From contig NZ_CP033334.1 of assembly GCF_013170705.1 (NCBI RefSeq), positions 4,193,501-4,257,500 of the forward strand: a stretch of 64,000 bases of DNA. The letters are read 5' to 3'. The DNA comes from Mesorhizobium loti (lineage in GTDB: Bacteria > Pseudomonadota > Alphaproteobacteria > Rhizobiales > Rhizobiaceae). Numbering within the stretch: the stretch's first letter is position 1; every line of letters begins with the position of its first letter. Shown here one piece after another: positions 60,059 through 64,000 of the stretch. The translations under genes and the position numbers were made by a program. The notes below the pieces were generated by a model. That model worked only from the letters and a program-made list of their open reading frames with translations. It ran no database searches and had not been told where the DNA came from.

Positions 60059-60916
60059 GTGTTTGAGGGCTTCTCTTTGGAGACGATCGCCTTACCCGAA
60101 GCCACCTTGCGTGTGCGGGTTGGCGGAAAGGGCAAACCTCTTCTTCTGCTACATGGTCATCCGAGGACGCATGCCACATGGCATCGAGTGGCGCCGTTGT
60201 TGGGCGAGAAATTCACGGTCGTTTGCCCCGATCTCCGCGGTTTTGGACAATCATCCAAGCCTGCAGACACACCTGATCATTCCGGCTCGTCAAAGAGGGC
60301 TAAAGCGCGCGACTGCTTAGCGCTCATGCAACAGCTGGGGTTCGCGAGGTTCGGTCTCGCGGGTCATGACCGCGGAGCTTACACCGCTTTTCGTACGGCA
60401 ATGGACCATCCCGAAGCGGTCGATAAACTCGCGATTTTGGACGCGATTCCTATCGCGGATGCCTTGGCGCGGTGTGATGCACGTTTTGCCGCAGCGTGGT
60501 GGCATTGGTTCTTCTTCGGGCAGCCCGAAAAGCCCGAGCGCGCTATTCTTGCTGACCCCGACGCTTGGTACGGCGGTAGCGCCGACGCCATGGGACAAGA
60601 GGCTTACGAGGATTTTCTAAACGCAATCCACGATCCGAAGACAGTCCACGGCATGGTGGAGGATTACCGCGCTGGCCTTGGGATTGATCGTGAGCATGAC
60701 GAGGCAGATCGGAAGGCGGGTCGCACCCTGGCCTGTCCTTTGCGGGTTCTATGGTCCGCGCGAGACGATCTAGAGGATCTCCACGGCGATATTCTAGCGA
60801 TTTGGAGGAAATGGGCGCCACAGGTAACAGGCCGGAGCCTCGATTGCGCGCATCATATGGCGGAGGAGTTACCACAGGAACTCGCCCGCGAGTTGAGTGA
60901 GTTCTTCAGTCAATGA
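60059..60916 (+). CDS. Fluoroacetate/haloacetate dehalogenase-like alpha/beta hydrolase
   Basis: A 285-residue hydrolase. LLLLHGHPRTHATWHRVAPL holds the oxyanion site, PDLRGFGQSSKP the next strand, AGHDRGAYTAFRTAMDHPEA the nucleophile Asp in the HDRG motif, AILDAIPIADAL the partner, and WWHWFFFGQPEKPERAI the His-Trp halide pocket seen in fluoroacetate dehalogenases. LDCAHHMAEELPQELAREL provides the catalytic His. The nucleophile Asp and pocket support dehalogenation over esterase action. The start is GTG 60059 with GACGGAGGAAG upstream. Confidence 0.82.
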   Translation: MFEGFSLETIALPEATLRVRVGGKGKPLLLLHGHPRTHATWHRVAPLLGEKFTVVCPDLRGFGQSSKPADTPDHSGSSKRAKARDCLALMQQLGFARFGLAGHDRGAYTAFRTAMDHPEAVDKLAILDAIPIADALARCDARFAAAWWHWFFFGQPEKPERAILADPDAWYGGSADAMGQEAYEDFLNAIHDPKTVHGMVEDYRAGLGIDREHDEADRKAGRTLACPLRVLWSARDDLEDLHGDILAIWRKWAPQVTGRSLDCAHHMAEELPQELARELSEFFSQ

Positions 60917-60936
60917 GTGTCTGTTGGCAGGCGGCG

Positions 60937-61860
60937 CTACGCGCCGCCGAACTTCCAAACCGGGATGCCGAGCTTTTTGGCCTTGTCAGCGAGGTTCTCG
61001 TGAATGCCGGTGCCCGGGAAGTGCATCACGCCCTTGGGCACGATCTCTAGGATCTCGTCGTTGCGCTTGAACGGCGCCGCACGGCCGTGCTTGGTCCAGT
61101 CGGGTGCGAAGCCGATCTGCGGCACGTTGCGGTTCTTCGCCCAGAGCGAGGCGATCATCTCCGCACCCTTCGGGGACTTGCCGTGGATTAGTACCATGTT
61201 GGGATGTTTTTCGTAGACTTGGTCGAGCTTGGCCCAGATTAGCCGATGGTCGTCATAGTCGATTCCGCCGGTGACGACGATCTTCGGGCCCGGCGGCAGG
61301 AGCACCTCCTGGTCGGCGCGCTTCTTCGCCATCAGGAAATCGCGGCTGTCGATCATCGCCGAAGTCAGATTGCGATGGTTGACCTTCGATCCGCTGCGGG
61401 GGAGCCAAGCCTTGCCGACATGGCGTTCGTAGTGCTCGGCGGCTTGGTCGCGCATCAGCTCGAAAGCGTTCTGCCGCTCGATCAGCGTCATGCCCTCGGC
61501 GATCAGGCGCTCCAGTTCGACCGACTTCACCTCGCTGCCGTCCTGGTCGCGCTGCACCCGTTTCTGGGCCTGCTCATTGTCGTCCAGTTCCCGCCCGATC
61601 CGGTCGGTGGCGCGGTGGAAGACATTGACGGCCGACCAGAGGAGGTCGTCGAGGTCGGGTTCGAGGCGCGTGTCCTCCAGAGTGCCGATCAGCGCGTCGA
61701 AGATATCGGCGACGGCACCGGCGACCTGGTTGCCGTCAGGCAGAAGCCGCTGGTCGGGTTCGTCAGAGAAGGGGCGGTAGCCGTGGAGCTGAAGCTCGTT
61801 GAGGACATGATCGGTTGGTGAGGATTCGTGGTGCGGTTCGTAGTCGTAGTGATCGCGCAT
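60937..61860 (-). CDS. DUF2493 protein (SLOG-like)
   Basis: A 307-residue protein. The N-terminal half is conserved in conjugative elements (DQRLLPDGNQVAGAVADIFD, and LIAEGMTLIERQNAFELMRD). The C-terminal DUF2493 domain has KIVVTGGIDYDDHRLIWAKL, MVLIHGKSPKGAEMIASLWA and HFPGTGIHENLADKAKKLGI, a Rossmann-like SLOG nucleotide-binding fold. SLOG domains bind nucleotides or NAD, but the role in transfer is unknown. ATG 61860 is the first start in the conserved part. Confidence 0.88.
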   Translation of the reverse strand: MRDHYDYEPHHESSPTDHVLNELQLHGYRPFSDEPDQRLLPDGNQVAGAVADIFDALIGTLEDTRLEPDLDDLLWSAVNVFHRATDRIGRELDDNEQAQKRVQRDQDGSEVKSVELERLIAEGMTLIERQNAFELMRDQAAEHYERHVGKAWLPRSGSKVNHRNLTSAMIDSRDFLMAKKRADQEVLLPPGPKIVVTGGIDYDDHRLIWAKLDQVYEKHPNMVLIHGKSPKGAEMIASLWAKNRNVPQIGFAPDWTKHGRAAPFKRNDEILEIVPKGVMHFPGTGIHENLADKAKKLGIPVWKFGGA

Positions 61861-62157
61861 GGGATGCTCCGTTGGTTGGACCGCGACCGTCGCGGCCTTC
61901 ATGGCGACGAAGCCCGCGGGCCGGACGGCCGGGCACCCGGAGCGCAAGCGCAGGGCTTGATGGCTAAGGCCGGCTATTTTGCCTCGCGATGGAAAGCGGC
62001 CTTCAGGCCGCGCCGGAAAATAGTCGGCCGCCGCCATTGCCCTGCTGGCCGGCTTGTGGGCCGATCGCCCTCTCGAAGGCCGGGCCGCGGTCCGCCTCCG
62101 ACGGATTGACGCATCCGCCGAGCACGGCGGCGAACTGCAGGATCGTTCTCCTGCCGG
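61861..62157. other. Intergenic stretch before the Toprim gene end
   Basis: About 300 bases between DUF2493 and the Toprim gene. It should contain the DUF2493 promoter. No gene, repeat or RNA is supported. Confidence 0.4.
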
Positions 62158-63192
62158 CTATGCCGCCAGCGCCATGAAGCGGGCGACGTCCTGCGGTGCG
62201 ACCTGCAAGCGGGCTTCCATGCGCAGTGCGTCAAGGCCGAGGGTGCGCAGATCCTCGTTGAAGTCGTCCAGTTCTGGTGAGATGACGATTGCTTCGATCC
62301 CGGCCGCGTTCGCCCGTTCGATCAGGGTGTCGCGCGCACCGTCACCGGCAGGATCGTTGTCGCGGACGATGTAGAGCCGCCGCAGCATGTCGGGGAACAG
62401 GATCGCGGCAAGATGCGCCGCCGAGAGCGCTGCCAGCATCGGCATGTCGGGAAGGACCTGCCGGAGCGACAGGACGGTCTCGATGCCTTCGCCGGCCGCC
62501 ATCACCTCGCCGCCGATGCCGAAGCGTACAGCGTTGCCAAGAAGATCGCCCATCGCCCGCCTCGGCGTGTCGATCGGCGCTTTGTCGCGGCGATGAGGAT
62601 CGAGCCAGGTGCGATGCGCCCCGGTGGTCTTGCCGTCGAGGTCGGTGACGGCGGCGATCATCGCCGGCCAGGTCTCGGTCGACGAGTGGTCGTCGGGTCG
62701 ATAGTAGCAGTGCGGGTGGAAATGCAGGCTTCCGGTTCCGCGTAAATCCGTAATGCCGCGTTCGCGTAAATACGCCTGTACGAGTGTGCCGTAGATTGGC
62801 TTGGACATCCGAACTAGCCTGCGCGCCGCTTCGGGCGAGCCATGCGGCGCCGGACTCTGCCGGTGGTGCAGACCAGGTTCGGGCTCGGGTGCCGGCATTG
62901 AGAGGAAGGTTCGCGCCTCGTCGGCGACGTCCTTGAAGTCGATGAGGCTACAGCTTTCGCGGATAACGTCGAGGAGATCGCCGTGCTGGCCCGTCGCCGC
63001 GTCGGTCCATTTGCCGGCAGGACCTTTGGGCGTGTCCTTGAGCCGGACGTACATCGAGCGGCCCGGTGTGTTGCGCACATCGCCGACCAGCCAATAGCCG
63101 CCCTCGCGGCGGCCGCTGGAGAGGTATTGTCTGCACACCGCCTCGGCTTGATTGGCGAGACGACGGGCCAACTCGTGCAGAGCTTCCGCCAT
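62158..63192 (-). CDS. Toprim domain protein (DnaG-like, DUF7146)
   Basis: A 344-residue protein. The N terminus has GRREGGYWLVGDVRNTPGRS and SMYVRLKDTPKGPAGKWTDA, a fold typical of plasmid primase-like proteins; the C-terminal Toprim domain has GEVMAAGEGIETVLSLRQVL (conserved Glu) and RLYIVRDNDPAGDGARDTLI (DxD). Likely primes or processes the transferred strand. ATG 63192 with AGGAGGTCCTC upstream is well supported. Confidence 0.88.
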   Translation of the reverse strand: MAEALHELARRLANQAEAVCRQYLSSGRREGGYWLVGDVRNTPGRSMYVRLKDTPKGPAGKWTDAATGQHGDLLDVIRESCSLIDFKDVADEARTFLSMPAPEPEPGLHHRQSPAPHGSPEAARRLVRMSKPIYGTLVQAYLRERGITDLRGTGSLHFHPHCYYRPDDHSSTETWPAMIAAVTDLDGKTTGAHRTWLDPHRRDKAPIDTPRRAMGDLLGNAVRFGIGGEVMAAGEGIETVLSLRQVLPDMPMLAALSAAHLAAILFPDMLRRLYIVRDNDPAGDGARDTLIERANAAGIEAIVISPELDDFNEDLRTLGLDALRMEARLQVAPQDVARFMALAA

Positions 63193-63205
63193 GAGGACCT
63201 CCTTC

Positions 63206-63235
63206 AATGAAAAGGCCCGCCGTCGCCGGCGGGCC
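63206..63235 (-). terminator. Intrinsic terminator between ParB-like and Toprim genes
   Basis: GGCCCGCCG and CGGCGGGCC form a perfect 9-bp stem with loop GCGA on the minus strand, followed by TTTTCATT. It closes the ParB-like transcript before the Toprim gene. Confidence 0.85.
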
Positions 63236-63256
63236 AGTCTCGCAAGTCGGTGACGG

Positions 63257-64000
63257 TTATTCAGCCGCGACCGTGTGGGGAACGTCGTCAGCTATTCCAT
63301 TTTCTGTGAACGGCTCGTCTTCGACCATGGCCGTTTCGCAGCCGATTGCCGTCGATTGTTCGATCGCCGCGCTAGTTTCGTTGGTCACGGCGGATTCAAC
63401 ATGCGACGGGCTCCGATCGGCGGTGCGAAGCGGTTCGGGCAACCAGTCGGTATCGGCGAGCAGTGTCTGCGCTTCCGCCGCCATGTCGCCCTTCTTCAGA
63501 TGCTCGATCCGATCGGCCGCGCGTTGCCCCTTCGCCTCGGCAACGGCCTGAAGGATGTGAGCCTTTGTCACCCGACCGAGGAAGTTATCCACAGTCGGCT
63601 TCCAACCGGCTGCCGCCATGTCGAGATCGACGGCCTGCGCCAGCCGATCAGCATGGGCAACGGCCTTCGGGCGCCGGTTCCAAGGCTCGTAAACCGCGTT
63701 GACCGAGAGACTGACGATATGGGCGAACAGGGCGGCCCGGCTGTCGTCATCCCATTCCAGAAGGGCATCCCACAGGTCGGCCGATTCCTTCGGAAGCGCT
63801 TTCGCCCAGCTTTCGTGCCGCGCATGGATCGCCTCGGCCGATGCGCTGTCGTTCAGTCCGGGCGCCTGCGTGCCGAAGCTGACGCTTTTCAGGTCGAGTT
63901 CCAGACAGCTCTCCGTCCCGTAGTGGTAGAAGGTCTTCAGGGTCAGGACGTGCAGGGCGGCTCGGAAGGCGATGTCAGGCCGCTCGCCGAGGGCATGGCG
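63257..64000 (-). CDS. ParB/RepB/Spo0J-like nuclease domain protein (partial, C-terminal part)
   Basis: The frame is open to the right edge, so the start lies beyond 64000. The visible C-terminal part contains AAGWKPTVDNFLGRVTKAHI, LQAVAEAKGQRAADRIEHLK and a Glu/Ala-rich tail. Upstream in frame, ALFAHIVSLSVNAVYEPWNR and RRPKAVAHADRLAQAVDLDM match the long ParB-like protein found beside DUF2493 and Toprim genes in alphaproteobacterial elements. The ParB HTH and nuclease domains would be outside the window. Confidence 0.8.
   Translation of the reverse strand, partial: RHALGERPDIAFRAALHVLTLKTFYHYGTESCLELDLKSVSFGTQAPGLNDSASAEAIHARHESWAKALPKESADLWDALLEWDDDSRAALFAHIVSLSVNAVYEPWNRRPKAVAHADRLAQAVDLDMAAAGWKPTVDNFLGRVTKAHILQAVAEAKGQRAADRIEHLKKGDMAAEAQTLLADTDWLPEPLRTADRSPSHVESAVTNETSAAIEQSTAIGCETAMVEDEPFTENGIADDVPHTVAAE

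Noticed and set aside
60920..60955. Hairpin GGCGGCGC/GCGCCGCC as terminator
   Set aside because: There is no T run on either strand and it overlaps the end of the DUF2493 coding sequence.
29251..64000. Quorum-sensing genes (luxI/luxR, traI/traR) expected with this element family
   Set aside because: No acyl-homoserine lactone synthase or LuxR-type protein was found in any frame within the window.

Overview
The window reads as an alphaproteobacterial chromosome of Rhizobiales type, most likely Mesorhizobium or a close relative. The evidence is the trmFO, tig and tRNA-Leu core genes, the paired DUF1127 proteins, the high GC, and a conjugation module whose gene set and order match the Mesorhizobium ICEMlSym family. 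The assignment rests on recognised protein families and gene order, not on a database search.

Region 1 (1-16.4 kb) is ordinary chromosome. It holds a parD antitoxin with a frameshifted parE, trmFO, a cluster of three hairpin sRNA units downstream of two DUF1127 genes, a DUF2157/GDYXXLXY membrane pair, tRNA-Leu(UAG), trigger factor, a ctaB fragment and a seven-gene sugar ABC operon headed by a LacI-HTH/PfkB-kinase fusion.

Region 2 (16.7-29.3 kb) is accessory. It starts at a truncated radC end and an excisionase-type HTH gene. It carries regulators with small enzymes: LysR, TetR with a SnoaL protein, an ECF41 sigma factor with an AhpD-like protein, a second AhpD-like protein lacking its cysteines, a GDSL hydrolase, a saccharopine-reductase-like protein and a LysR/SDR pair. 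Both AhpD-like genes have a near-perfect or perfect ECF41 promoter, so a small sigma regulon can be read directly from the sequence.

Region 3 (29.4-56.7 kb) is the conjugation module, all on the minus strand. In transcription order it runs: XRE regulator, short DUF2285 (QseM-like) protein, a two-frame DUF6499/DUF2285 activator (FseA-like, +1 frameshift), RdfS-like excisionase, RepA-like initiator, iterons, ParA, RHH, DUF2840, TraF peptidase, DUF736, lytic transglycosylase, oriT with an RP4-type nic motif, relaxase, TraG, CopG, then trbBCDEJKLFGI and DUF2274. A 6.5-kb cargo sits between copG and trbB. It has a LytS/LytTR two-component pair, cytochrome P460, a LysR/Gfo-Idh pair and several gene remnants, and it is flanked by a perfect 24-bp direct repeat.

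Region 4 (56.7-64 kb) continues the element. It has a membrane protein, a cargo island of epoxide hydrolase, GNAT and haloacetate-dehalogenase-like genes, then DUF2493, a Toprim protein and the C-terminal part of a ParB-like protein running off the end. No integrase, attachment-site pair, traI/traR or DNA methylase lies in the window, so the element continues to the right.

Most notable: the FseA-type programmed frameshift; iterons beside repA together with parA and parB, implying plasmid-like replication; the oriT; the anti-Shine-Dalgarno sRNA cluster; the ECF41 regulon; and the LacI-PfkB fusion.
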